Of a DNA stretch of 64,000 nt, positions 21,540-33,592 are shown piece by piece. The notes under the pieces were generated by a model. That model was not told the origin of the DNA. It made no database searches and saw only the letters and a list, made by a program, of their open reading frames with translations. Each line of letters begins with the position of its first letter. Positions within the stretch are counted from its first letter, which is position 1. The translations under genes and the position numbers were made by a program. Source of the stretch: Stomoxys calcitrans. Taxonomy: Eukaryota > Arthropoda > Insecta > Diptera > Muscidae. The DNA lies in NCBI RefSeq assembly GCF_963082655.1, contig NC_081554.1:51152750-51216749 (forward strand), given 5' to 3'.

Positions 21540-23109
21540 TTTATGAAATTCTTATATATAAAAGTCAATTTGTGTTTGTTTGTTTGTGTGTGTGTTCCTT
21601 ATAGACTCAGAAACGGCTGAACCAATTTTCTTGAAATTTTCACAGATGCTGCATAATGATAAAGTTTTTAATATCTGAAGGAGGGGCGGACCCACCACCT
21701 TACCCTAATTTTCAGAAACGCCAGATCTCAGAGATAGTTGGTGCGATTTAAGCAAAATTTTGTCTGCTCTCTGTTATAGTAACCTACAAAAAAAGTGTGG
21801 TATCCAAATTTCAAATGGGGTACCTAGGGGGGGGGGAGGGGGGGGGGCGCCCCACCCCAAAACCTACCAAATATTTATATACACCAATCACGACAATATG
21901 GGACTCAAATGAAAGAAAATTAATATAAGAAAATGTATCTGATATCCAATTGAAGGACCAAGTGTTTGGGGGACCACCTCGACCCCCAAAACACCCCAAA
22001 ATCGAAAATATATACCGACTATGACAATATGGGGCTCAAATGGAAGGTATTTCCGAGTACAATACGAATCTGATATCCAAATGTGGGACTAAGTTTCTGG
22101 GGGTCCACCTCTTCTCCAAAACACCACTCAAACAGGACTCATTTACTGATATGGCAATATGGGGCTTACATAAAAGCTATTTGAGTGTAAAATACGAATC
22201 TGATATCCAAATGTGGGGCCAAGTGTTTGAGGGACCGCCCCTCCTCAAAAACATGCCCAAAAGAGGGACAAATTTACGACCAACCATTTCAATATGGGGC
22301 TCAAATGAAAGGTCTTTGGGAGGAAAGTTTCTATGGGGCCACCCCATCCCCATAACACCACACAAATAGGAAGTATTTGCTGACCATTGCAATATGGGAC
22401 TCAAATAAGAGGTATTTTAGAGTAGGACACGAATCTGATATAAATTTTCAAAATCGAGTCACTGAGTGGCCGCCCCATCCCTCAAACCAAATGAAAGGTA
22501 TTTGGTTGTAGATCACGAATCAGATATCAACTTTGGGTCTTCAAGCCCAAACCGGACATATTTGGTGACATTTGCAATAAGAGGCTTAAATGAAAGGTAT
22601 TTGAGATTAGAAAACGAATTTGATATTTAATTTCGAGGCCAATGCCAATATGGGGTTCGAATAAATGATTTATAGATACATGAGAATAGAGCTGACGTAG
22701 CTGATGTCTTTTCAGGGCTCAGTGTTTGGGGGACCACCCCCCCCCCCCCCCAACACCCCCAAATCGGGCATATTTGCCGACCATGTCAATGTGGAGCTCA
22801 TATGAAATTAATACTCATTTTCAGGACCAATTTTCTGGGGATGTACCCCTTTCCCAAAATAGGCCCCGAACAGCAATTATTTACTCATCATCGCTATATG
22901 GGGCTCAAACAAAGGTATTTGGGATTGGAAAATGAAAATCCAACTGTGGGAAAATGGTTTTGGGGCAAAACCCCCCAAAGGGTAAAAATTTTACGACCAT
23001 GCCATTATGTGGCTCAAATGAAAGGTATTTGAGATTGGAAAACTAATTTGATTGATTTGAGCAATTTTGGGGTCAAGTGTCTAGGGGACCACATCACCCC
23101 CAATCGACG
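21540..23109 (+). repeat. G repeat, long uninterrupted copy
   Basis: Leader 'caatttgtgtttgtttg', 'gaaacggctgaaccaatttt' and 'cgccagatctcagagatag', then about a dozen degenerate units with 'ggggctcaaatgaaagg' and poly-G/C blocks (for example 21828-21850, 22738-22750). Serves as the reference for the copy split at 853/2181. No ORF of interest. Confidence 0.72.
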
Positions 23110-23345
23110 CGATTGTCTTGTCGAATCAAATCCGTCTTATCCACTTATCAGAGGAGACTCTCTAGAGGCACATACTCGTCTCCCTAAGATGGAAAGCTTG
23201 TGAATATAGACTCAGGCATGAACAGAGCAGATGTTCAATCGTCTGATCTTCATGGTCATCAAGACTTTGCCCACATTGTTCGTTGTGCGGGCGTCTGCCA
23301 CACAGTGTTCGGTTATGACTTCATCTTCTCTACCATCTTCTGTTG
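23110..23345 (-). pseudogene. non-LTR C-terminal zinc-knuckle fragment
   Basis: Minus-strand frame gives CGQSLDDHEDQTIEHLLCSC, the C...C...H-x4-C pattern closing LOA/I-type ORF2. Frameshifted from the 'ITEHCVADARTTN' part. About 235 bp; RNase H and RT are gone. Confidence 0.55.
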
Positions 23346-23415
23346 TTCGACGAAAGTTCCGTGGGCAAGACAGGCCGCAAGTCTGCTTGCCCCCAAGGCC
23401 TGTCTTGGGGACTTG

Positions 23416-23487
23416 GGGGGACGTGTATACCCTCGTGGTATACACGTCTTGGGGGACGTGTATACGCTCGTGGTATACACGTCCCCC
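23416..23487. repeat. tandem pair of hairpins
   Basis: Hairpin 1: ACGTGTATAC (23421-23430) with GTATACACGT (23438-23447). Hairpin 2: GGGGGACGTGTATAC (23451-23465) with its perfect complement (23473-23487). The two are near-identical tandem copies. Function unknown. Confidence 0.85.
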
Positions 23488-23562
23488 TTTTCATTTCCCA
23501 GAACACAAATGTGTCCAGGAATCAATAAGTCAGGGTTGTAAAACAAAAACAGTTTGGCTTAT

Positions 23563-23825
23563 TCTACCCACCACCGAAGGGTGGGGGTATATTCATTTTG
23601 TCATTCAGTTTGCAACACATCGAAATATCCATTTCCATATATATGTCTGTATATATAATATTCTTGATCAGCGTAAAAATATAAGACAATCTACCCATGT
23701 CCGCCCGCATGTCTATTGAAATCACGCTACAGTCTTTAAAAATAGAGATATTGAGCTTTAAATTTGCAAACATTGTTTTTTCGTCCATAAGCAGGTTAAG
23801 TTCAAAGATGGGCTATATGGGCCTA
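23563..23825 (+). mobile_element. DINE-like element, subfamily 3, 5' end
   Basis: 'acccaccaccgaagggtgggg', TATTCATTTTGTC, (TA)n and 'catgtccgcccgcatgtct'. Ends where the next element begins. Confidence 0.6.
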
Positions 23826-23872
23826 TGTCTTGATATTTCGTTTGTAACAACTCGAAATATTGATCTGAGATC

Positions 23873-23874
<2 letters not shown>

Positions 23875-23910
<36 letters not shown>
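23875..23910. repeat. (TA)18 microsatellite
   Basis: About 36 bp of perfect AT dinucleotide at the (TA)n position of a DINE-like element, where other copies have only 8-10 bp. Confidence 0.93.
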
Positions 23911-23912
<2 letters not shown>

Positions 23913-24339
23913 TCGATCGTCTCGACATTCTGATTCGATCTAGCCATGTCCGTCCGTCTATCGAAATCATGATAGTGGTCGAACGCGTAAAGCTAGCCGT
24001 TTAAAAATTTGCACAGATACTTAATATTGATGTATGGCGAAGGGGATTGCTAGTGGGCCATATCGGTTCAGATTGACATATAGCTCCCATATAAACCGAT
24101 CGCTCGATATGACTTCTTGAGCCCCTGGAAGCCGCATTTTTTGTCCGATTTAGCTGAAATTCGGCATGTGGTGTTCCGTTATGACTTCCGATAGCTGTGC
24201 CAAGTATGGTTAAAATCTGTTTATAACCTGATGAAGCTCCCCATATTAACCGATCTCCCGATTGGACTTCTTGAGCCCTTACAAGACGCAATTTTTGTCC
24301 GAGTGAAGTTGTGAGTGAAGTTTTGCACGTAGTGTTCTA

Positions 24340-24604
24340 TTGGTTGCCCAAAAAGTAATTGCGGCTTTTTTAAAAGAAAGTACATGCGTTTTTAATGAAA
24401 CTTAGAATGAACTTTGATCAAATATACTTTTTTACACTTTTTTTCTAAAGCAAGCTAAAAGTCACAGCTGATAACTGACAGAAGAAAGAATGCAATTACA
24501 GAGCCACAAGCTGTAAAAAATGCAATTACAGAGCCACAAGCTGTAAAAAATTTTTTCAACGCCGACTATATGAAAAATCCGCAATTACTTTCCGGGCAAC
24601 CCAA
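24340..24604 (+). mobile_element. mariner-type MITE, copy c (internal duplication)
   Basis: 265 bp, flanked by TA (24338-24339, 24605-24606). The segment 'tgcaattacagagccacaag' is present twice in tandem (about 31-bp period near 24488-24550), explaining the extra length. Confidence 0.88.
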
Positions 24605-24804
24605 TATTATGATGTCTAACAACTGAGCTTAGTACGATCCAAATCGGTCTGTAACCTGATCTAGCTCCCATATAAATCGTTTTGACTTCTTGAGTCCTGA
24701 CATGCCGCAGTTTTTGTCCGACTTCAGTCTACAAGCTGATATAGATCCCATGTAAACCGGTCTCTCGATCATATTTGTTCGGTCTCTAGAAGCTTTAATT
24801 TTTG

Positions 24805-25141
24805 CTGGTTTTTATACCCACCACCGTAGGATAGGGGGTCATTCCATTTGCAACACATCGAAATATCAATTTCCGACCCTACAAATTATACATATTTTGG
24901 ATCGTCGTAAAATTTTAAGACGATTTAATGATGTCCGCGTGTGTGTCCCTCTGTCCGTCCGTCTGTTGTAATCACTCTACAGCTTTCAATGATTGAGATA
25001 TAGGGCTGAAATTTGGCACAGATACGTCTTTTTGATGCACGCTGGTTAAGTTCTTGAACGGACCAAATCGGACCATATTTTCTGCTATAGCTGCTATATA
25101 GACCGATCTGCCGATAAAGGGTCTAATGCCCATAAATGCTT
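24805..25141 (+). mobile_element. DINE-like element, subfamily 3, 5' half
   Basis: 'tatacccaccaccgtaggat' start, (GTCY)n near 24945-24965, and the 'ccgataaagggtctaatgcc' core. Interrupted by a complete element; continues at 26151. Confidence 0.72.
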
Positions 25142-26150
25142 TATTATACCCTCCCCCATAGGATGGGGGTATACTAATTTTGTCATTCTGTTTGTAACTA
25201 CTCGAAATATTCGTCTGAGACCCCATAAAGTGTATGTATTCTTGATTGTCGTGACATTTTATGTCGATCTAGCCATGTCCGTCCGTCTGTCCGTCCGTCC
25301 GTCTGTCTGTCGAAAGCACGCTAACTTCCGAACGAGTAAAGCTAGCCGCTTGAAATTTTGAACAAATACTTCTTATTAGTGTAGGTCGGTTGGTATTGTA
25401 AATGGGCCATATCGGTCCATGTTTTGATATAGCTGCCATATAAACCGATCTGGGGTCTTGACTTCTTGAGCCTCTAGAGTGCGCAATTCTTATCCGATTT
25501 GACTGAAATTTTGCACTACGTATTTTGTTAAGATATCCAACAACTGTGCCAAGTATGATTCAAATCGGTTCATAACCTGATATAGCTGTCATATAAACGG
25601 ATTTTGGATCTTGACTTTTTGAACCTCTAGCGGGCGCAATTCTTATCCGATTTGACTAAAATTTTGTACATAATATTTTGTTATGTTATCCAACAACTGT
25701 GCCAAGTATGGTTCAAATCGGTCCATAACCTGATATAGCTGCCATATACACCGATCTTGGATCTTGACTTCTTGAGCCTCTAGAGTGCGCAATTCTTATC
25801 CGATTTGCCTGAAATTTTGTACAACGGATTCTCTCATGACCATCAACATACGTGTTTATTATGGTCTGAATCGGTGTATAGCCCGATACAGCTGCCATAT
25901 AAATCGATCTCTCTATTTTACTTCTTGAGCCCCCAAGGGGCGCAATTCTTATTCGAATTGGCTGACATTTTATACAGGTCTCCAACATATAAATTAATTG
26001 TTGTCCAAACCGGACCATATCTTGATATCGCTCTAATAGCAGAGCAAATCTTTTTTTATATCCTATTTTACCTAAGAAGAGATGCCGGGAAAAGAACTCG
26101 ACAAATGCGATCCATGGTGGAGGGTATGTAAGATTCGGCCCGGCCGAACT
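25142..26150 (+). mobile_element. DINE-like element, subfamily 1, complete
   Basis: TATACCCTCCCCCATAGG start, (GTCY)n 25277-25310, core units near 153 bp, 'gatccatggtggagggtat', hairpin TTCGGCCCGGCCGAA, CTTGTTTT. About 1.0 kb; it is the clearest complete copy because the interrupted host element defines both ends. Confidence 0.82.
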
Positions 26151-26655
26151 TGTTTTTTATTCGCTTTCGCTGAAACTTGAAAAATTGAGTAACTTAGCGC
26201 CTACCGACATCTGACCCAAATATAGTTCAGATTGGTCTATATTTGGATATAGCTGCCATATGGACCGATCTGCCGATAAAGGGTCTGAAGCCCATGAAAG
26301 CCTTATTTTTTATCCGATGTTGCTGAAATTTGAAACAGTAAGTATTGTAGTTTAAGGCCACCCGCTATCTGACACAAATATGGTATGAATTGGACTGTAT
26401 TTAGATAAAGCTGTCATATAGACCGATATGCCGATGAAGCTCGTAAAAGCTTTATTTATTACCCGATTTTGTTGAAATTTGAAATACAAAATTCAACAGT
26501 GACTTGTATTTATTAGACTACTCAATGTCCGTGCCGTCTGGTTGGGGTGCATAAGTTATCCAATTTTCACCGGATTGTGACAAAAAGGGGGTTTAAATAT
26601 ATACCCGAGGTGGAGGGTATCCAAAGTTCGGCCCGGCCGAACTTAATGCCTTTTT
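26151..26655 (+). mobile_element. DINE-like element, subfamily 3, 3' half
   Basis: Continues the core from 25141 ('ttattcgctttcgctgaaac'). Ends 'ggtggagggtatccaaag', hairpin TTCGGCCCGGCCGAA, 'cttaatgcctttttttcc'. Confidence 0.72.
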
Positions 26656-27948
26656 TTCCTGGTTGTTCTTTTTGACATTATCACATCTGTGCAAGCAAAA
26701 GATTGATACAAATCTTTCAAACTAATTTTATCCCTAGCACGATTGCAGATGACATTTTGTCTAACCTCATTTTAAGTATTGCAAATAAAGACCTTTGCGG
26801 TCACGACTTTATAGCTTAGTTTCTTTTTATGGCATTTAAAAACTATTTCTTCTACACCATCTATGGATGAAAAACAAAAGAAAAGTTAATAGAGATCCCT
26901 AGACAGCCTTTATTGTGGACTACTCAACGAAACAAAATTTCCATAAACTTACAATTAAATGCTCCAGTTTGCAGTTTGCATGCATGGCAAAGCACCAAAG
27001 CCATTACTCCCGTATAGGCAGTACTTAACATCGCCGCCATCATCATCTGCGTCATAGAGACTTGAGCTGGCATTGCTGCCATCAGCACAGCAAATGTCGT
27101 GATACCGCTTCATTTGCCGCTGCATGTTAAACAAATTGAAAATTGTTAACAATTCGTTAATTTCAATCTGCAACGGCTGAAGGCCCAGCCAACATCATCG
27201 GCATCATCAGCACAACAGTGAACGACATTTACGACACTTCATCAGCACACAGTGTAGCTGTAAGTTTGGAAACTATTTTAATGTGACTTTAGGCAATATT
27301 TTTCACAATACACCGACATCATGCTCCATATAATGGCAAAATAAAGTTAACGTAAACAACTCCGTTTTATGTACAATTTTGTTATAATTCTCAAAACCCT
27401 TAAATTGTTGAATTTTGTAGGAACATTTTTGTTGCCTTTGTTGCCAAGATACAAAGAAAATTCGCTTTAGTGTGTATTAGGACATAGTGAAAAACTTGGG
27501 CTTGTTGGTCTTGGGAGAAATTTTTATTAAAATTGTGTCTTTAGAGAGAATTAAGTTGAAATTTTCTTATCAGCATTTTTTCTTTAATGAAAATATTTTT
27601 GAAGTATTGTCTTTGAAATGTTGTCCTCCAGGAAACTTGAGGAATAAAGCAGCCATATCACCTCATATCCCATGGACATTGCCCGAATCTTGTTATTATT
27701 GCAGACCAAACGATTGGCAAAACATGTTGCCAAAATATCAAAATGCCACATAAAGTATGAAAACTTACACTCAAACAACACAGCCACTCCACACTTCATT
27801 TCAAAAAGGACAACCGCCACTGTCACAGCGAAGGAGATGGCAACAAAACAATGGCCATTGTTGCCGTCACCAATTGCCAACAAACCGACACAACAACGCC
27901 AAGGGTGCAAGTGATGCTGTTGCATTGCTGCTTCTTGTAACTAAGAAG
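26656..27948. other. unique DNA, no gene recognised
   Basis: No repeat family signature. Open frames up to about 110 codons (27584-28086 region, both strands) share no known motif and some run into the next repeat. Scattered CATCATC/CAACA triplets near 27030-27230 and 27770-27900. Confidence 0.45.
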
Positions 27949-28910
27949 AATCAAGTAAAAGCGTTCAAGTTCGGCCGGGCCGAATCTTATATACCCTCCA
28001 CCATGGATCGTATTTGTCGAGTTCTTTTTCCGGCATCTCTTCTTAGGCAAAGAAAGGATAAAAGAAAAGATTTGATCTGCTATTAGAGCGGTATCAAGAT
28101 ATGGTCCGGTTCGGACTACAATTAAATTATATGTTGGAGACCTGTGTAAAATGTCAGCCAATTCGAATAACAATTGCGCCCTTTGGGGGCTCAAGAAGTA
28201 AAATAGAGATATCGATTTATGTGGGAGCTGTATCAGACCGATTCAAACCATAATAAACACGTACGTTTATGGTCATGAGAGGTTACGTCGTACAAAATTT
28301 CTGCCAAATCGGAGAATTGCGCCCTCTAGAGGCTCAAGAAGTCAAGTCCCAAGATCGGTTTATATGACAGCTATACCAGATTATGAACCGATTTGAATCA
28401 AACTTAGCACACATGTTGGAAGTGATATCAAAACACTACGTGCAAAATTTCAGCCAAATTGGACGAGAATTGCGCCCTCTAGAGGCTCAAGAAGTCAAGA
28501 CCCAAAATCGGTTTATATGGCAGCTATACCAGGTTATGGACCGATTTGAACCATACTTAGCACAGTAGTTAGAAGTGATACTAAAACACTATGTGCAAAA
28601 TTTCAGTTAAATTGGACGAGAATTGCGACTCTAGAGGCTCAAGAAGTCAAGACCCAAGATCGGTTTATATGGCAGCTATATCAAAACATGGACCGATTTG
28701 GCCCATTTACAATACCAACCGACATACAGTAATAAAAAATATTTGTGCAAAATTGTATTCCTTCGAAAGTTAGCGTGCTTTCGACAGACAGACGGACGGA
28801 CAGGCGGACGGACATAGCCAGATCGACATATGGGATCTCATACGCATATTTCGAGGTGCTACAAACGGAATGACGAAAATAGTATACCCCCATGGTGGAG
28901 GGTATAAAAA
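27949..28910 (-). mobile_element. DINE-like element, subfamily 1, complete, short
   Basis: TTCGGCCGGGCCGAA hairpin near 27970, CCACCATGG, core units (28340-28660), (GTCY)n near 28783-28815, ATGGTGGAGGGTATAAAAA at the far end. About 0.96 kb, missing the (TA)n module. Confidence 0.8.
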
Positions 28911-29345
28911 GCTATCGATTACCCATATCTCTCTTCGTGGTGTACAAAGAATACAATGCTCAAGTTAAACAATCAATTTGTTGCACATTCCTTTGTTAAT
29001 TTAGACAAACTTAAAGTGTAACAAAATTCAACACGAAATGAGAGTTGCTTGCAACTACCACCAGCAAACAATCGGCAACAGTGGAGCAGTCTCATTAGCA
29101 ACAGTGAAACAGTCTCATTGGCAACAGAGCCATACTCATAGGGCCGATGGTAAGCTTGGTGAGAAACGTATGATTGGCACTGAAAAAAGTTAGTCGGCGG
29201 CTAACAACAGCTAAGACCACTCTACTTAAGTGAAGGAGGAATTCATTGTCCAGAAGATATAGCGGCAAAAAGGCGAACCAATGCCCAATGCCCTTTTGTC
29301 GAAATCGTGTGGCAAGATATAAACACCGTATTTTAAGCTGCTGGT
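28911..29345. other. mostly unique DNA
   Basis: A 'cagtctcatt.gcaacag' motif is repeated near 29080-29130. The right part may be degraded RTE linker. No gene supported. Confidence 0.4.
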
Positions 29346-29440
29346 ATAGTGATGGCAACGGCTAAATAACATCAAGGCTTTAGGATCCGATGGGTTGCCA
29401 GCAGCACTACTTGAGACAAAAGGTGACACGTTTTTATACA
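29346..29440 (+). pseudogene. RTE-like RT scrap
   Basis: 'RLNNIKALGSDGLPAALLE' is the 'N-K-A-x-G-x-DGLPAxLxK' entry of an RTE-type palm domain. Cut off by the H element. Confidence 0.6.
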
Positions 29441-29569
29441 CTACACCACTACTGTGGTACTTATACCCTACACCACTACTATGGTACAGGGTATTATATT
29501 GTAACTTAGTGAATTAGTCTGTCTGTCTGTCTGTCCGTCCGTCTGTCTGCAATTTTCATACGATCGCCT

Positions 29570-32400
29570 TCAAATTTGGTATGGGCATCAGATTTGGATA
29601 TAGCTTCCATATATATGTTCGTCCGATTTGCAGTAATAATGCAATAAAATAGTCATTTGTTAACCGAATCTGGCGAAATTCGACAAGAAGGATTTTCTAA
29701 TGACACCCAATAAAACTGGTGAATATTATAGAAATCGGTTCAGATTTGGATGTACCTCCCATATATATGTTCGTCCGATTTGCAATAATACAACAATAAA
29801 TTGGTCATTTGTCAGCCGATTCTCTCGAAATTTGGCAGGAAGGATTTTCTTATGACCTTCAATTTTACTGGTGAATTTTATAGAAATCGGTTCAGATTTG
29901 GATATAGCTCCCATATATATGTTCGTCCGATTTGCAATAATACAAAAATAAATTGGTCATTTGTCAGCCGATTCTCTTGAAATTTGGCAGGAAGGATTTT
30001 CTTATGACCTTCAATTTTACTGGTGAATTTTATAGAAATCGGTTCAGATTTGGATATAGCTTCCATATATATGTTCGTCCGATTTGCAGTAATACAACAA
30101 TAAAATGGTCATTTGTCATCCGATTCTCTCGAAATTTTGCAGGAAGGATTTTCTTATGACCTTCAATTTTACTGGTGAATTTTATAGAAATCGGTTCTGA
30201 TTTAAATATAGCACCCATATATATGTTCGTCCGATTTGCAGTAATAATGCAATAAAATAGTCATTTGTTAACCGAATCTGTCGAAATTTGACAAGAAGGA
30301 TTTTCTTATGATTTTCAATATTAAAGGTGAATATTATAGAAATCGGTTCAGATTTGGATGTACCTCCCATATATATGTTCGTCCGATTTGCTTAATACAG
30401 CAATAGAATGGTCATTTGTTGACAGATTCTCTTGAAATTTGGTAGGAAGGATTTTCTTATGACCTTCAATTTTACTGGTGAATTTTATAGAAATCGGTTC
30501 AGATTTGGATAAAGCTCCCATATATATGTTCGTCCGATTTGCAGTAATACAGCAATAGAATAGTCACTTGTTGACCGATTCTCTTGAAATTTGGTAGGAA
30601 GGACCTTCAATTTTACTGGTGAATTTTATAAAAATCGGTTCAGATTTGGATAAAGCTACCATATATATGTTCGTCCGATTTGCAATAATACAACAATAAA
30701 TTGGTCATTGTCAGTCGATTCTCTTGAAATTTGGCAGGAAGGATTTTCTTATGACCTTCAATTTTACTGGTGAATTTTATAGAAATCGGTTCAGATTTGG
30801 ATATAGCTTCCATATATATGTTCGTCCGATTTGCAGTAATACAACAATAAAATGGTCATTTGTCAACCGATTCTCTCGAAATTTGGCAGGAAGGATTTTC
30901 TTATGACACCCAATATATTTTGTGAATGTTATGGAAATCGGTTCAGATTTGGATATAGCTCCTATATATATGTTCGTCAGATTTGCAGTAATACAACAAT
31001 AAAATGGTCATTTGTCAACCGATTCTCTCGAAATTTGGCAGGAAGGATTTTCTTATGACACCCAATATATCTTGTGAATGTTATGGAAATCGGTTCAGAT
31101 TTGGATATAACTCCCATATATATGTTCGTCCGATTTGCAGTAATACAGCAATAGAATGGTCATTTGTTGACCGATTCTCTTGAAATTTGGTGGGAAGGAT
31201 TTTCTTATGACCTTCAATTTTACTGGTGAATTTTATAAAAATCGGTTCAGATTTGGATAAAGCTCCCATATATATGTTCGTCCGATTTGCAATAATACAA
31301 CAATAAATTGGTCATTTGTCAGTCGATTCTCTCGAAATTTGGCAGGAAGGATTTTCTTATGACCTTCAATTTTACTGGTGAATTTTATAGAAATCGGTTC
31401 AGATTTGGATATAGCTTCCATATATATGTTCGTCCGATTTGCAGTAATACAACAATAAAATGGTCATTTGTCAACCGATTCTCTCGAAATTTGGCAGGAA
31501 GGATTTTCTTATGACACCCAATATATTTTGTGAATGTTATGGAAATCGGTTCAGATTTGGATATAGCTCCCATATATATGTTCGTCAGATTTGCAGTAAT
31601 ACAACAATAAAATGGTCATTTGTCAACCGATTCTCTCGAAATTTGGCAGGAAGGATTTTCTTATGACACCCCATATATCTTATGAATGTTATGGAAATCG
31701 GTTCAGATTTGGATATAGCTCCCATATATATGTTCGTCCGATTTGCAATAATACAACAATAAATTGGTCATTTGTCAGCCGATTCTCTCGAAATTTCGCA
31801 GGAAGGATTTTCGTATGACCTTCAATTTTACTGGTGAATTTTATAGATATCGGTTCAGATTTAAATATAGCACCCATATATATGTTCGTCCGATTTGCAG
31901 TAATACAGGAATAGAATGATCATTTGTTGACAGATTCTCTTGAAATTTGGTAGGAAGGATTTTCTTATGACCTACAATTTTACTGGTGAATTTTATAGAA
32001 ATCGGTTCAGATTTGGATATAGCTCCCATATATATGTTCGTCCGATTTGCAATAATACAAAAATAAATTGGTCATTTGTTGACAGATTCTCTCGAAATTT
32101 GGCAGGAAGGATTTTCTTATGACCTTCAATTTTACTGGTGAATTTTATAGAAATCGGTTCAGATTTGGATATAGCTTCCATATATATGTTCGTCCGATTT
32201 GCAGTAATACAGCAATAAAATGGTCATTAGTTAACCGATTCTCTCGAAATTTTGCAGGAAAGATTTTCTTATGACTCTCGATATTATTGGTGAATTTCAT
32301 AGAAATCGGTTCAGATTTAGGTATAGCTCACATTAATATGTAACGCCCGATTTTCACTCCTAGACCTACTGCAAGCGCAACGTTTTCCTCGACGAATTCC
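29570..32400 (+). repeat. 152-bp tandem array, 18 units plus degenerate ends
   Basis: The marker 'tatatatgttcgtccgattt' recurs at about 29610, 29762, 29914, 30066, 30218, 30370, 30522, 30662, 30813, 30965, 31117 and so on to 32181. Spacing is 152 bp except one unit with a 12-bp deletion (before 30662). Unit variants differ at 'gaccttcaattttactgg' versus 'gacacccaatatattttg'. Confidence 0.95.
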
Positions 32401-32440
32401 ACACTATCCATAAAGTTTGATCGAAATCGGTTCAGATTTA

Positions 32441-32677
32441 TTGGGTTGCCCAAAAAGTAATTGCGGATTTTTTAAAAGAAAGTAAATGCATTTTTAATAA
32501 AACTTAGAATGAACTTTAATTAAATATACTTTTTTTACACTTTTTTTCTAAAGCAAGCTAAAAGTAACAGCTGATAACTGACAGAAGAAAGAATGCAATT
32601 ACAGAGCCACAAGCTGTGAAAAAATTTGTTAACGCCGACTATATGAAAAATCCGCAATTACTTTTTGGGCAACCCAA
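32441..32677 (+). mobile_element. mariner-type MITE, copy d
   Basis: 237 bp with perfect outer inverted repeats and TA on both sides (32439-32440, 32678-32679). The cleanest copy. Confidence 0.92.
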
Positions 32678-33215
32678 TACATTCCATAGGAGGGTCTATA
32701 ACCTGATATAACTTCCATATAAAATATATTGATCTCCGGATTTGACGTCTTCCAACGACTGTGCCAAGTATGGTTCACATCGATCTTTAACCTTATATGG
32801 CTCCCAACTAAACCGGTCTCTCCTTGTTCGGTTCCTAGAAGCTTTAGTTGTTGCTGATTTGACAGAAGTTTGGTATGTAAAATAAAATTATGCCCTTCAA
32901 CTAAATATAGCTCATATCTCCCGCCATTTGTCAACCGTAGTTATTACATTTTGAACATATTTGCTTTGCTCGAAATTTGATACAGTAATTTTAATAACCT
33001 ATTTGAATACATTCGCCGAGGTCCATCAAAATTGGTTTCAGAATTAGATATAGTCCCACTTTTGTATTTAAAGGGTAGGTGTAGGGTATTATAAAGTCGG
33101 CACCGCCCGAATTTTGCCTTCCCTTACTGGTTTAGTCATAAACATAACCTCCTCCGCGCAACCCTACAGTCGGCAGCAACGCTAGTTAGTTGGGTAAAGG
33201 AGAGGAATAGAGCGC

Positions 33216-33265
33216 AAAACAAGTAAAAACATGTAAAGTTCGGCCGTGCCGAACACATCTGCATC
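33216..33265 (-). mobile_element. DINE-like 3' end joined to RTE
   Basis: 'aaacaagtaaaaacatgtaa', hairpin TTCGGCCGTGCCGAA, then directly RTE sequence. Possibly a DINE that captured or truncated the RTE copy. Confidence 0.6.
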
Positions 33266-33592
33266 TCCTATAATCTTCTCCGTTAGGCTGTCTCCTTGTC
33301 TGAAACCTCGTTTGGTATTAAATGGTTCGGAGAGATTCTTTCCTATTCTTACTGAGGAACGCGTATCAGCAAGTGTCATCCTGCAGAGTCTTATTAATTT
33401 TGCAGGGATATCAAACTCAGACACTCATACAATGTAAAGGGGTATCGAAAGCTGCTTTGTAGTCAACAAAGAGATGGTAGGTGTTGATTTGTCCTTCTCG
33501 GGTCTTTTGCAGGGTTTGGCGCAGGTCCAGGGTAGATTAACCAGGTCTAAAGCTGCATTGGTAGGGCTCAATTATCTCATTCACTTTAGGTT

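Larger units (their letters stand above)
23826..24804 (+). mobile_element. DINE-like element, subfamily 2, 5' end lost, with nested MITE
   Basis: From 'tttgtaacaactcgaaatat' through an expanded (TA)n, 'catgtccgtccgtct' and two to three core units with 'gagcccctggaagccgca'. MITE copy c is at 24340-24604. Stops at 24804, where the next element begins. Confidence 0.65.
29441..33135 (+). mobile_element. H element: DINE-like architecture with 152-bp array
   Basis: The 5' end holds two copies of the inverted pair ATACCCTACACCACTACT...GGTACAGGGTAT, then (GTCY)n (29518-29550) and an 18-unit array. The 3' end is 'ggtgtagggtattataaag' plus the hairpin-like TCGGCACCGCCCGA, ending 'ccttactggttt'. The complementary subterminal ATACCCTACACC/GGTGTAGGGTAT pair marks both ends. 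MITE d (32441-32677) and a subfamily-2 DINE scrap (32678-32900) lie within. About 3.7 kb, no coding capacity. Confidence 0.72.

Noticed and set aside
23200..23719. 113- and 162-codon overlapping frames
   Set aside because: Cover a retrotransposon scrap, the twin hairpins and a DINE 5' end; no single homologous protein.
27584..27925. Possible exon in 26656-27948
   Set aside because: Overlapping frames on both strands with low-complexity composition, no splice-supported homology. Left as unassigned DNA.
1300..28800. (GTCY)n tracts as independent microsatellite loci
   Set aside because: They always occur at the same position of DINE-like elements, so they are listed as part of those.
29726..32181. 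Series of 60-68-codon ORFs every 152 bp
   Set aside because: They are the same repeat unit read in successive frames because 152 is not a multiple of 3; no coding constraint.
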